This document shows positions 7,559 through 14,862 of a stretch of DNA of 27,142 nt, piece by piece. The notes below the pieces were generated by a model. It worked only from the letters and a program-made list of their open reading frames with translations. It had not been told where the DNA came from and ran no database searches. The stretch is from a virus. Numbering within the stretch: position 1 is the first letter of the stretch; every line of letters begins with the position of its first letter. The translations under genes and the position numbers were made by a program. The stretch is taken from the IMG/VR virus record IMGVR_UViG_3300027782_000304, positions 1-27,142 of that record; one strand, 5' to 3'.

Positions 7559-8685
7559 TATAAGTCAATTCCTAAATTTTGGGCGATGCTAGAATTAGGT
7601 GACGGGACCTCATTGCTTTGTGTATTGATATTTGGGATACCTCTTCTTGCATTGCCAACTAGCCCAGGGATACTCTGCACGGATTTAGCGATACCATCTG
7701 CTACACTAGCCGCTGTTGGAACAAACACTGTACTCTGTGTATTTTGTCCTCTGAGTATGTTTTTTGCGGTCTGTGCTAGTTCAGCACCTGCTACTGTTTT
7801 AAGATTGGTGTTTTTAAAATTATTAAATGTACGTAATGACCCTAATACTGCCGCGCCATAATTACCTTGTTCTAAGTTGAATACAGCATCTCCCGCACCT
7901 TCTACTAACCCGCCAGGGCCAAGTATGCTGGTAGTGCCGCCACCTAAGCTGGTCAGTGGGCTTGGAGTATTATCATAGTGCATGATGTTAAAGCCCATGA
8001 CCGTACCGCGACTAACTGCACCATATTCATATTGTACAGCTTCATAGGCCACAGTCATGCTGTGTTCCATTGGATTAAATTCACCTTGGGCATGTTGACC
8101 ATGTTGGAATGATTGTATTGTAGGGCGGAACAAAATATAACTGCTAAATGATTTTTGATGTAGACTATAAATTCTAATAGCATTGATATAGTTAGGAGCA
8201 CCGGTGCCTTTATTTTTAGGGCTGAATCCCCAGTTTTGTTCTTGTCGAGGTTTATATTTGTATTCTTGATTGTAAAGGGCAGCAGTATGATCACTGTCTC
8301 TGTAATAGTATGCATAATACCCTTGCCAGAAATTACGTATTACGTTGGCAGCATCATCATGGAATGTCAGAGTGATTGGATCGTAGTTGATTCGCTCCTG
8401 TACTATGTTTTTTCTATTATAACTGTTTAATATTTTATTTTGTATAGTGAACTTAGGTAACTGTGCTGTTTTAGCCATGAGACCTATTTCATATTGACTA
8501 TTGGGATTTTGCGGATCTCGTTTGGCTATCGCTGGGTTAAGTTCGATAAACACATGGAACAGTGCACCACTTTTTGGGCTTAGTCTATACAAACTATCAA
8601 CAAACGTTCGTGCCGCATGTTGATAATCTTTTACATTATCCCCTTGGGTTAATTGCTGTAAAAACTGATTAAAAAATCCCGACAT
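7558..8685 (-). CDS. Tail-tube-fold baseplate protein (gp48/gp54 type, putative)
   Basis: 375 residues. The segment at about 45-140 (GALFHVFIELNP, then AKTAQLPKFTIQNKILNSYNRK, INYDPITLTFHDDAANVIRNFW) shows the strand pattern of tail-tube-fold proteins: a membrane-free beta barrel with a 'velocity' of short strands and a Y-x-P-x-x-x-x-F-H-D motif. A second conserved block SMTVAYEAVQYEYGAV lies near 212-227. The C-terminal ~130 residues are Gly/Ser/Asn-rich and probably flexible. In T4, gp48 and gp54 have this fold and cap the baseplate to start tube assembly; that role is inferred. A late promoter GATAAATA at 8707-8714 lies 21 nt before the ATG, with GGAAGG as the ribosome-binding site. The upstream gp19 message is terminated just before it. 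Confidence 0.84.
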   Translation of the reverse strand: MSGFFNQFLQQLTQGDNVKDYQHAARTFVDSLYRLSPKSGALFHVFIELNPAIAKRDPQNPNSQYEIGLMAKTAQLPKFTIQNKILNSYNRKNIVQERINYDPITLTFHDDAANVIRNFWQGYYAYYYRDSDHTAALYNQEYKYKPRQEQNWGFSPKNKGTGAPNYINAIRIYSLHQKSFSSYILFRPTIQSFQHGQHAQGEFNPMEHSMTVAYEAVQYEYGAVSRGTVMGFNIMHYDNTPSPLTSLGGGTTSILGPGGLVEGAGDAVFNLEQGNYGAAVLGSLRTFNNFKNTNLKTVAGAELAQTAKNILRGQNTQSTVFVPTAASVADGIAKSVQSIPGLVGNARRGIPNINTQSNEVPSPNSSIAQNLGIDL

Positions 8686-8706
8686 ATAAACCTTCCGCCT
8701 TTATAT

Positions 8707-8714
8707 TATTTATC
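8707..8714 (-). promoter_or_regulatory. Late promoter -10 element GATAAATA
   Basis: GATAAATA on the minus strand, 21 nt before the ATG of the tube-fold baseplate gene, immediately after the gp19 terminator hairpin. This terminator-promoter pair resets transcription between gp19 and the next operon. Confidence 0.75.
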
Positions 8715-8717
8715 GTC

Positions 8718-8747
8718 AAAAAAAAGCCCAGATTAAACTGGGCTTTT
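8718..8747 (-). terminator. Rho-independent terminator after gp19
   Basis: Stem GCCCAG/CTGGGC with a 6-nt loop, extended by A-T pairs, followed on the minus strand by eight U. It is 20 nt after the gp19 stop. The A/T flanks make it potentially bidirectional, but only minus-strand genes are nearby. Confidence 0.88.
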
Positions 8748-8766
8748 GTATTAATTGTCGTCTGGA

Positions 8767-9384
8767 TTAACCAGTAATTACTGAACCTAAAGTTCTTGCC
8801 ACTGTAGAGCCAATACCTGAACCAATTGGTGTTTGGATAGCATTATCGTAACGTATTGTTAAACCGATAGTCATTGGATCGTTGCTACTATAAGTAGCAT
8901 CACCGTAGTCAACTGATGTTAAGTAGCAACCATATAATTCCCAGCTTTCAAGAACAGTAACTTCATTAGCACCATTACCACCATCTAATACTTCAAACCG
9001 TGTTAAGAATTTATAGTCAATACCGCTTGAAGCCGATGATTGTTCCATAAAGTCAAATTGTTTCTGCATCTGTTCGCCAATGCGACGGCTGACTTCACCG
9101 AGTGCATCATCACGTAACATGCAGGTAACAGTTTCCCATGTAGGTTTACCAGCAAGATAAACTTTACTATTGTAGATAGGTATTTCAATTTGTTCAAAAT
9201 TCAGTTGAGGACGTTTAAAATCCATAACTTGTTTTGTTAATTCAGTTGTTGGTTGGCTAACACCAAGATTCTCAAATGTCACGCGAAAGCGGAACTTGAG
9301 TTTAGGCATTAACAAGCCTTGGCTTGTTGCACTTTGGTTACTTGCCAACGGTACCGTAAATTTACTTAATGACGCTGTTGCCAT
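8767..9384 (-). CDS. gp19: Tail tube protein gp19
   Basis: 205 residues, near the T4 gp19 length (163) plus small extensions. The internal rigid tube of the contractile tail. Family features are KFRFRVTFENLG, TKQVMDFKRPQLNFEQIEIPIYNSKVYLAGKPTWE (about 48-85) and the C-terminal VTVLESWELYGCYLTSVDYGDATYSSNDPMTIGLTIRYDNA, which is strongly typical of T4-type tubes. The gene follows the sheath gene gp18 by 85 nt, and AAGGAA precedes the ATG. A variant late promoter GGTAAATA lies 26 nt upstream, and a Rho-independent terminator follows the stop codon, so gp19 can be made as a monocistronic message, fitting its need in many copies. Confidence 0.95.
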   Translation of the reverse strand: MATASLSKFTVPLASNQSATSQGLLMPKLKFRFRVTFENLGVSQPTTELTKQVMDFKRPQLNFEQIEIPIYNSKVYLAGKPTWETVTCMLRDDALGEVSRRIGEQMQKQFDFMEQSSASSGIDYKFLTRFEVLDGGNGANEVTVLESWELYGCYLTSVDYGDATYSSNDPMTIGLTIRYDNAIQTPIGSGIGSTVARTLGSVITG

Positions 9385-9410
9385 TTTATTTTCCTTTTAA
9401 TACTTTATAG

Positions 9411-9418
9411 TATTTACC
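9411..9418 (-). promoter_or_regulatory. Possible variant late promoter GGTAAATA
   Basis: GGTAAATA, 26 nt before the gp19 ATG. It departs from TATAAATA at the first two bases. Position between the gp18 hairpin and gp19 supports it, but read-through from gp18 could also supply gp19. Confidence 0.4.
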
Positions 9419-9433
9419 TATTTTTCAGTTGAG

Positions 9434-9459
9434 TAATGGGAGTGTTGCCACTCCCATTA
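9434..9459 (-). other. Strong stem-loop between gp18 and gp19
   Basis: Perfect 11-bp stem TAATGGGAGTG/CACTCCCATTA with a 4-nt loop, 11 nt after the gp18 stop. No U-tract follows on either strand, so it is better explained as an mRNA 3'-end stabiliser or processing site than as an intrinsic terminator. Confidence 0.65.
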
Positions 9460-9469
9460 ACTGCGTATA

Positions 9470-12400
9470 TTAAACGATTGCTAACGGAGCTCCTGTGTTA
9501 ACTAAACGTACTGGAATGTAGATGAATTCAATTGCTTTAACTGGTTTAATAGCAATATCTACATATAGTTCGTTACGGTCAATACGTTCTGGAGTGTTGT
9601 TAGTTGTATCGCAGACTACTAGGTAGTCGTAGATACCACGTTTAGCAACTAAGTCATTTAGCACAGCTTCAAAGCCTGCTTTAACTTGATTACGTGTAAT
9701 TGTATCGTTTGGTTCAAATATAAACGGACGAGCAACGCTATCAAGTACTAGTCTTAGATAACATACTAGTCGAGCTACATTAATACGATCCATTGCTGTA
9801 GTTTGCGCTGCACGTGTCTTTTGACCATATGCTACTAGACCAACACCAGGAAGTACCGTTAACGGGTTAACTCTAGCCGCGTATAGTACATCACGTAAGC
9901 CAACAGTTACACCAATGCTTTTCCAGTTGTTTTCGTCGTTAATGTCAACATAACCAATAGAACTTACATTATCAATTAAACCACGACGTACACCAGCTGG
10001 TGCAAACCATGGGAATGATAAGTTATCACTGCGGATAAATGTGCGTAACATCATATGGCTTGGTGGAGTAACAACACTGTTGCCATCTAAGTTTGTAGAT
10101 AGTCCACTCGGGTAGTAAACTCCTAAAAATTCACTGTTGCTGACCAGACCATCTTCACCATTAGATGCAGCCAATCCACTATTGTTTGCCCATGCCTGAA
10201 CTGACGTAGCATCACTTGGTAATGTCAATGGACTATCACCAATAATAAACGCAGTCTGTTTACGATCATTGTTGAGTGTAATCATCTCGCCAATCAATTC
10301 TGGATATCCTGGGCAGCAGATTAAATTGAACTGTTGTTGTTCTTCACGTAATGCTGTGCTTGATGAAATGGCCGATTTTAGTGCGCGAACAACAACACTG
10401 CGTTGAGCTTTGTGCCCGAAATACGGAACACCTGTTGTTGGATCTTCGCCACTGTAGCTTACCCATGCTGCAACTACTGCGGCCGGAGTTGGATCGTCAG
10501 CTAATGCTTGGCTATCAAATCTCTTGACATTATAGCTACTACGACGTGTATTAAATAATAATGTACCACGTGCATACAGTTGATAGCTAGGACAGTCATA
10601 ATCAATATAATTGCTACCCAATAAACTAGTAATAGCTGGAATATCAGCAGTGATTGGGTTTACATTGCCTGCGTTTGCCCAACGTGCATCAGCAAATAAA
10701 ATACCATCAGCTGACACTTGGTCTGTCTTGTCAATTAAACTCCATACTGCTGTAGTAGCATCATAGCGATACAGTACTGGCCAATTTTCTAAATCACTGG
10801 TATCAATCCATAGATCGCCTGATACCAATGATGTAACTCCGTCACTTTGTGTTGTTGGTCGTGCAGCACTAAAAATCGGTCCATTGTCATCTGTTAATGC
10901 TAGATTATATCCACGTGCATCATTGGCCACGGTCAAGTAACCTTTCCAACCTGTACCATCGTTGATCAAGATATCAGCTTCTAATGCACTGTTGTAATAC
11001 CATAATGTATTATCATTTGGATTACTGAATGGTGCAGTAGTACTTGGGCTGTATGTCAGCGATGTAAATGGGCTGGCCAAATACACACTGCCGGCTGTAA
11101 TCGTTTGAACTTTGCTGTCAATCAACAAACCTGCCTGGCTTAGTGGATTGCCTGTACCTAAGGTGATCTTAATAGTACCGCCAGCTAGGTGGCTAATACT
11201 AATAGCACCTGTTGATTCAATCGCGGCACTGATATTTGGAATACCTGCACCTAAAATATCACCAACTAAACCACCAGCATTTGTACTGGTCAATGTGATT
11301 ACTGCACTTGATGTAACTGCTGATGCCGGAACTGATGCTTCTAATGTAAAACTATTGCCAATACTATACGTTGCTGACCCGCCTGCAACGTTACCTGTAA
11401 TTTTTAATAAACCGCTTACGTTTTTAACATAAGGTTTAAATGATCCTGTGTTAGTTCCAAGAGTATCATATTTAACATATACCGTACCAACTGGTAGTCC
11501 TGATCCACCTGCTGTAAAATCTAATCCTTGAATTGCCACAGTATCACTAGAGTATAATGGAGCTGCTAGAGATTCCCAAGTAGCTAAAGCTGAACTGTAT
11601 TCTTTTAGTCCCCAGTTAGCACCATTACCTGTCGCTGATGTTTTAAACCACACACTACCGCCAGGTCTTGGATTAGTGTCACTTGTTCTCCATGCTGGAG
11701 GATTCGTATAACTTGCATATGAAACTGTTGGGCCAAGGATTGTTTTGTTGTTGGCTGCTCCATCTAATGCTGTGAATAAACCAACTTTACCTGCTAGGTC
11801 AACGTTACCAACACCGTATGCCGTACCTTTGGCAATATATAGTTTACCGTCTGGTAGGCTTAGGTTACCTGAACTGGCTGCAGTTGCATCTGCAAAAATT
11901 TCTAATGTGCCACTGCTGTTAACTCTAGAAGTAACACCTTTACCAATCATACCACTGTTAATAGCACTAGCCACACCTGTCATAGTTGTAGCACCAGTGG
12001 TAACTACAGTTTGATTTAGTACGACTTTATCGTAGATTGTTAAATTGCCTGGATTGGCAATTTGACCTGTGATGATAGGCACATTTGCTGCCCAGCTGCT
12101 GCTGCCTACTAGGCTCCATTGGTTACTGTAACCTTTATAGTAAACAGGATTGCTTGAACTAGTAGCTACTATAGCGTAGTCACCAATGGCACCAACTGAA
12201 CTTAAAGGTACACCACTGCTTAATTGTGTGTTGCTGGTTATCACTGTTGGCACTTGTATATCAAATGCTGAATCGCCTGGATACCATTCAAAAATACCCC
12301 AGTTAGTGGTATTTAGGTCTAACCAATACGTACCATCACTGACTTCACCTGTTGGGCGAATACTTGTACCTTCTAGCTGAGCTAGGTCAACGTTTGCACG

Positions 12401-12727
12401 TTGTATGTACATTTGATTACTTACGCCTAATGCGCTGTACGCTGTCAATAAACCGTATTCATTACGTTCATCAGCATTAATTGGTACTCCAGCTGAATCT
12501 ACTTGGAAAATTGGTGATCCAAATAAACTAACTAGATCTCGTTGGCTAGTTACTGTTATTAATTTTTCAGCGTTAGCTACTGTTGTACCAGTTGCTACTG
12601 TGCCGCTGGGATTTGATTTGTCTTGAGCAGTAGCAAGTAAAACATAAGCGATAGATCCTGCCGCAGTTGGTGTGTATTGACTTTCGTCAATTATCGTTAC
12701 TTGTACTCCAGGTGAAATAAGTGCCAT
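9470..12727 (-). CDS. gp18: Tail sheath protein gp18, enlarged
   Basis: 1085 residues against about 659 in T4. The N-terminus MALISPGVQVTIIDESQYTP and the C-terminal block from about 710 (ARGTLLFNTRRSSYNVKRF, then NSEFLGVYYPSG, RRGLIDNVSSIGYVDINDENNW, NPLTVLPGVGLVAYGQKT, ending PVKAIEFIYIPVRLVNTG) match the polymerising sheath core. Between about 130 and 710 lies a Ser/Thr/Gly/Asn-rich insertion with four related Trp-containing stretches: GTYWLDLNTTNWGIFEW, GSVWFKTSATG, NTLWYYNSALE and GDLWIDTSDLENWPVLYRY. This pattern suggests repeated small beta domains that would face outward from the contractile tail. A perfect TATAAATA late element lies 33 nt before the ATG, with GAGGAA as the ribosome-binding site. 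Identity is firm; the role of the insertion is unknown. Confidence 0.96.
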   Translation of the reverse strand: MALISPGVQVTIIDESQYTPTAAGSIAYVLLATAQDKSNPSGTVATGTTVANAEKLITVTSQRDLVSLFGSPIFQVDSAGVPINADERNEYGLLTAYSALGVSNQMYIQRANVDLAQLEGTSIRPTGEVSDGTYWLDLNTTNWGIFEWYPGDSAFDIQVPTVITSNTQLSSGVPLSSVGAIGDYAIVATSSSNPVYYKGYSNQWSLVGSSSWAANVPIITGQIANPGNLTIYDKVVLNQTVVTTGATTMTGVASAINSGMIGKGVTSRVNSSGTLEIFADATAASSGNLSLPDGKLYIAKGTAYGVGNVDLAGKVGLFTALDGAANNKTILGPTVSYASYTNPPAWRTSDTNPRPGGSVWFKTSATGNGANWGLKEYSSALATWESLAAPLYSSDTVAIQGLDFTAGGSGLPVGTVYVKYDTLGTNTGSFKPYVKNVSGLLKITGNVAGGSATYSIGNSFTLEASVPASAVTSSAVITLTSTNAGGLVGDILGAGIPNISAAIESTGAISISHLAGGTIKITLGTGNPLSQAGLLIDSKVQTITAGSVYLASPFTSLTYSPSTTAPFSNPNDNTLWYYNSALEADILINDGTGWKGYLTVANDARGYNLALTDDNGPIFSAARPTTQSDGVTSLVSGDLWIDTSDLENWPVLYRYDATTAVWSLIDKTDQVSADGILFADARWANAGNVNPITADIPAITSLLGSNYIDYDCPSYQLYARGTLLFNTRRSSYNVKRFDSQALADDPTPAAVVAAWVSYSGEDPTTGVPYFGHKAQRSVVVRALKSAISSSTALREEQQQFNLICCPGYPELIGEMITLNNDRKQTAFIIGDSPLTLPSDATSVQAWANNSGLAASNGEDGLVSNSEFLGVYYPSGLSTNLDGNSVVTPPSHMMLRTFIRSDNLSFPWFAPAGVRRGLIDNVSSIGYVDINDENNWKSIGVTVGLRDVLYAARVNPLTVLPGVGLVAYGQKTRAAQTTAMDRINVARLVCYLRLVLDSVARPFIFEPNDTITRNQVKAGFEAVLNDLVAKRGIYDYLVVCDTTNNTPERIDRNELYVDIAIKPVKAIEFIYIPVRLVNTGAPLAIV

Positions 12728-12760
12728 AGTATATGTTCCTCTAAATAGGTTACTTTAAAC

Positions 12761-12768
12761 TATTTATA
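12761..12768 (-). promoter_or_regulatory. Late promoter -10 element TATAAATA
   Basis: Perfect T4 late consensus TATAAATA on the minus strand, 33 nt before the gp18 sheath ATG. The longer leader includes a GAGGAA ribosome-binding site. It is the best match in the window, in keeping with the high demand for sheath protein. Confidence 0.8.
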
Positions 12769-12782
12769 ATTATTTGATTAAA

Positions 12783-12822
12783 TTAGTGGAATAAGGTACC
12801 TTTGCAAAGGTTCTCCCACTAA
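12783..12822. other. Nested palindrome between gp18 and the zinc/HNH-like gene
   Basis: A perfect 14-bp palindrome ACCTTTGCAAAGGT (12798-12811) inside outer arms TTAGTGG (12783-12789) and CCACTAA (12816-12822). It lies in the 103-bp divergent gap next to the gp18 late promoter. No U-run. It could be an operator or an mRNA leader structure for the plus-strand gene. Confidence 0.5.
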
Positions 12823-12830
12823 ATAAGAGT

Positions 12831-13181
12831 ATGCAATATCGTCCATTATGCAAAAGTTGTGGTAAAACACCCGCTGCTATTAATTATAAACGCAACGGAA
12901 CTACTCATTTTCGATCAAGGTGCACTAGTTGCCTGCGCAAAGATCGAAAACAGCGACTACAGCAACCAACCTGGATGTTAAAGGGATATAAAAAGAAACC
13001 ACACTGCGAAAAATGTGGTTTCAAAGCTAGATATAAAGAACAGTTGTTTGTCTACTATGTTGATGGTAATTTAAACAATGCGGATCAATTCAATTTAAAA
13101 ACCATCTGCGCTAATTGTCAATATGAAATTGCCCGAGAGGGTTTAGGATGGCGTCAAGGCGATCTCGTTCCGGATTATTGA
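12831..13181 (+). CDS. Zinc-ribbon protein with degenerate HNH motif
   Basis: 116 residues with four CxxC pairs: C7/C10, C31/C34, C59/C62 and C93/C96. The second half follows the plan of an HNH nuclease: CEKCGF, then FVYYVDGNLNNADQFNLKTICANCQ. Active HNH enzymes have D-H-(I/V)-D-G at the first catalytic site and often C-x-x-C-H at the end; here Y75-Y76 replaces D-H and Q97 replaces H. The zinc sites are kept while the metal/catalytic histidine is lost, so it is probably a DNA- or protein-binding relic and not a cutter. The N-terminal part is strongly basic. It is transcribed divergently from gp18, and its last 71 nt overlap the 3' end of the dNMP kinase gene on the other strand. Confidence 0.85.
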   Translation: MQYRPLCKSCGKTPAAINYKRNGTTHFRSRCTSCLRKDRKQRLQQPTWMLKGYKKKPHCEKCGFKARYKEQLFVYYVDGNLNNADQFNLKTICANCQYEIAREGLGWRQGDLVPDY

Positions 13182-13812
13182 TAATATCACGTTCAATCTG
13201 GTAATAAAGTTCTTCAATGGTGCCTTCGTTATTTAACACCATATCAAACTTAGATCCTACCCAAGCTGTTTCGCTAGCGTGGATGCCTAGTTGTTCTATG
13301 CGATTTTTGCTTAAGGTCCAGCTGGTATTTCTACTAGGACCTTGGTTCATGCTACTGGCATCTTCAAACCATTCGGGTTCGGATCCACGTTTAATACGTA
13401 CTACTCGGCCGCCTGCGTTGCGGATAGCTTTAATTTCATTGGGAAAGCGGCAGTCTGTAATAACGATGTCATCTGTTGACTTGCGTAGGCGATTTTCTAG
13501 GCTAGCTACCCACATGTCATCATTGAAACCTTTGCGGACTACTTCTGTGCCCCAATATTGTAGGACCCAGCGTGGAGTGATTTCCTGCCTTAGGCGATCG
13601 CTCCACCATTCATCACGAGTTTCACGCCAATCTCTTGATTGCTTACTACGGCCTTCTAGCATTTCACGATCCCACCCAAATACCTGCGCTACAGCATCTT
13701 TAAGGCTGTTAGCAAAGCTCTCTCGTTTATATCCATGAAAATTAACCAGATAATCAGCTACTGTGTCTTTACCAGATCCAATAAAGCCTACGATACCAAT
13801 GATTTTAGCCAT
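13111..13812 (-). CDS. gp1: Deoxynucleoside monophosphate kinase (T4 gene 1-like)
   Basis: 233 residues, close to the T4 enzyme (241). Transfers phosphate from ATP to dNMPs in the cytoplasm to feed phage DNA synthesis. P-loop GFIGSGKDT at 9-17, followed by VADYLVNFHGYKRESFANSLKDAVAQVFGW, which is typical of this family, then WVLQYWGTEVVRKGFNDDMWV at about 83-103 and DIVITDCRFPNE at about 114-126 (Asp-Cys-Arg-Phe-Pro-Asn-Glu is diagnostic). All key residues look intact. It is the only nucleotide-metabolism enzyme in the left half, set among structural genes. It has its own candidate sigma70 promoter inside a hairpin just upstream, and AGGGAG is the ribosome-binding site. Confidence 0.93.
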   Translation of the reverse strand: MAKIIGIVGFIGSGKDTVADYLVNFHGYKRESFANSLKDAVAQVFGWDREMLEGRSKQSRDWRETRDEWWSDRLRQEITPRWVLQYWGTEVVRKGFNDDMWVASLENRLRKSTDDIVITDCRFPNEIKAIRNAGGRVVRIKRGSEPEWFEDASSMNQGPSRNTSWTLSKNRIEQLGIHASETAWVGSKFDMVLNNEGTIEELYYQIERDIINNPERDRLDAILNPLGQFHIDN

Positions 13813-13813
13813 T

Positions 13814-13852
13814 AAAAAACTCCCTGTATATGTTTATTATACGGGAGTTTTT
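13814..13852 (-). terminator. Hairpin/terminator between gp13 and dNMP kinase
   Basis: Stem AAAAACTCCC/GGGAGTTTTT with inner GTATA/TATAC pairs and a single-base bulge, followed on the minus strand by a run of six U directly before the kinase ATG. It would end gp13 transcription. The same sequence holds the kinase ribosome-binding site in its downstream arm and a TATAAT in the upstream part. Confidence 0.75.
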
Positions 13853-13864
13853 GTCTACGGTCTA
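13836..13864 (-). promoter_or_regulatory. Candidate sigma70 promoter for dNMP kinase, inside a hairpin
   Basis: Perfect TATAAT at 13836-13841 with a weaker TAGACC (13859-13864) 17 nt upstream. The -10 lies in the upstream arm and loop of the terminator-like hairpin at 13814-13852. A transcript from here would start near 13829 and keep only the downstream arm with the AGGGAG ribosome-binding site. Confidence 0.55.
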
Positions 13865-13871
13865 GACTTTT

Positions 13872-14789
13872 TTAACCAGTTACCCAAGTTAATGGTGCAC
13901 CACCATCGACGTAGCGTTTAATTTCGTCATCTAAACGATCTAGCAGTGCCTGTCCTTCTGATTTAAGTGCTGTTCCGTTTAAAGTTGTGCCACCACCCGG
14001 GCCTGCGATCGTAGCAAATTTTTCACGTGCATTGCCTACAGCAATTAATATAAATGCCAAAGCATAGTCCTGTATCCACGGGAATGTACCCGGATCGTTT
14101 AACAGCATAATATCTGGTTTATAGTTGTCTAGGTGTAGCAATACGCTTTCTGATTGATTCTCATCAAAATTACGGCCTTGATTTGGAATCTTGCGGACCA
14201 AGGTAAGTTTCTTAGTCACTTTATTCCAGGTAAAGTTAATGTAGCCACCAAACATGGTCATTGCTAGTTCTTGATATTGAGTAAACAATTCGTAGTTGGC
14301 TAGCCCGCCAACGCGACCAGCTACCAGCATATATGTATTTAGGTATCCCGATGCAAATGGTTCAAATTGACTAGCAGTCGTACCTGATACTGATCCGATA
14401 CCGCGGCGGAAGATTGCACGGACATTCATGATCTCATTGGGTAAGATATATTCTTGTGTTTCAGGGTAGATATCTAAGAATGCATAGCTTTCTTCTACAC
14501 TGTTGGCTGAACGTTGGCGATAGCGTATCAGTGCTTGCTTGATACCCATCTCATAGTGCTCGCTGTCGGCCTCAACATCAACTATCTGATCGCCCAATCG
14601 TAGACGTATATAATCTTTGATTAGATTCTTTTGACTGTCTAATGATGTTAGCTGTGCTATTAAGTTAGCATCAAAAGCAATATGTCCAGCTCCAGTTCCA
14701 GTGTTAGCACTGAATAGAGATTCTGTAGTAAGGCTTAGATTAGCAGTTAGGTTACCGGTTGGTGATACGTTTGCTGGTAGTTCAGACAT
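13872..14789 (-). CDS. gp13: Neck protein gp13-like
   Basis: 305 residues, matching T4 gp13 (309). Part of the neck that joins head and tail after packaging. Typical stretches of aquatic T4-like gp13 are IKDYIRLRLGDQIVDVEADSEHYEMGIKQALIRYRQRS at about 57-95, YILPNEIMNVRAIFRRGIGS, INFTWNKVTKKLTLVRKIP, and PWIQDYALAFILIAVGNAREKFATIAGPGGGTTLNGTALKSEG in the last third, ending GGAPLTWVTG. The first ~35 residues are Asn/Ser/Thr-rich and variable. A late promoter AATAAATA lies 21 nt before the ATG and sits in the loop of a hairpin whose right arm carries the AGGA ribosome-binding site. A terminator follows the gene. Confidence 0.88.
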   Translation of the reverse strand: MSELPANVSPTGNLTANLSLTTESLFSANTGTGAGHIAFDANLIAQLTSLDSQKNLIKDYIRLRLGDQIVDVEADSEHYEMGIKQALIRYRQRSANSVEESYAFLDIYPETQEYILPNEIMNVRAIFRRGIGSVSGTTASQFEPFASGYLNTYMLVAGRVGGLANYELFTQYQELAMTMFGGYINFTWNKVTKKLTLVRKIPNQGRNFDENQSESVLLHLDNYKPDIMLLNDPGTFPWIQDYALAFILIAVGNAREKFATIAGPGGGTTLNGTALKSEGQALLDRLDDEIKRYVDGGAPLTWVTG

Positions 14790-14796
14790 GTAAATT

Positions 14797-14832
14797 ATCC
14801 TGTTATCGTGTATTTATTATCGACAACAGGAT
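14797..14832 (-). promoter_or_regulatory. Inverted repeat enclosing the gp13 late promoter and masking its RBS
   Basis: Twelve-base arms ATCCTGTTATCG and CGACAACAGGAT with one mismatch and a 12-nt loop that contains the late promoter. On the minus-strand RNA, the arm next to gp13 includes AGGA, the only ribosome-binding site for the ATG at 14789. There is no U-run, so it is not a simple terminator. Confidence 0.7.
14811..14818 (-). promoter_or_regulatory. Late promoter -10 element AATAAATA inside a hairpin loop
   Basis: AATAAATA on the minus strand, 21 nt before the gp13 ATG. It occupies the loop of the inverted repeat at 14797-14832, so transcripts started here lack the upstream arm and leave the AGGA ribosome-binding site free. 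Confidence 0.7.
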
Positions 14833-14862
14833 AAGTTTGGCTTTACGCTACCTTGAGGGGGA

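Noticed and set aside
7586-7861. 91-codon plus-strand frame opposite the tube-fold baseplate gene, with hydrophobic stretches
   Set aside because: Fully contained in a conserved gene on the other strand with its own promoter and RBS; the hydrophobicity reflects antisense codons.
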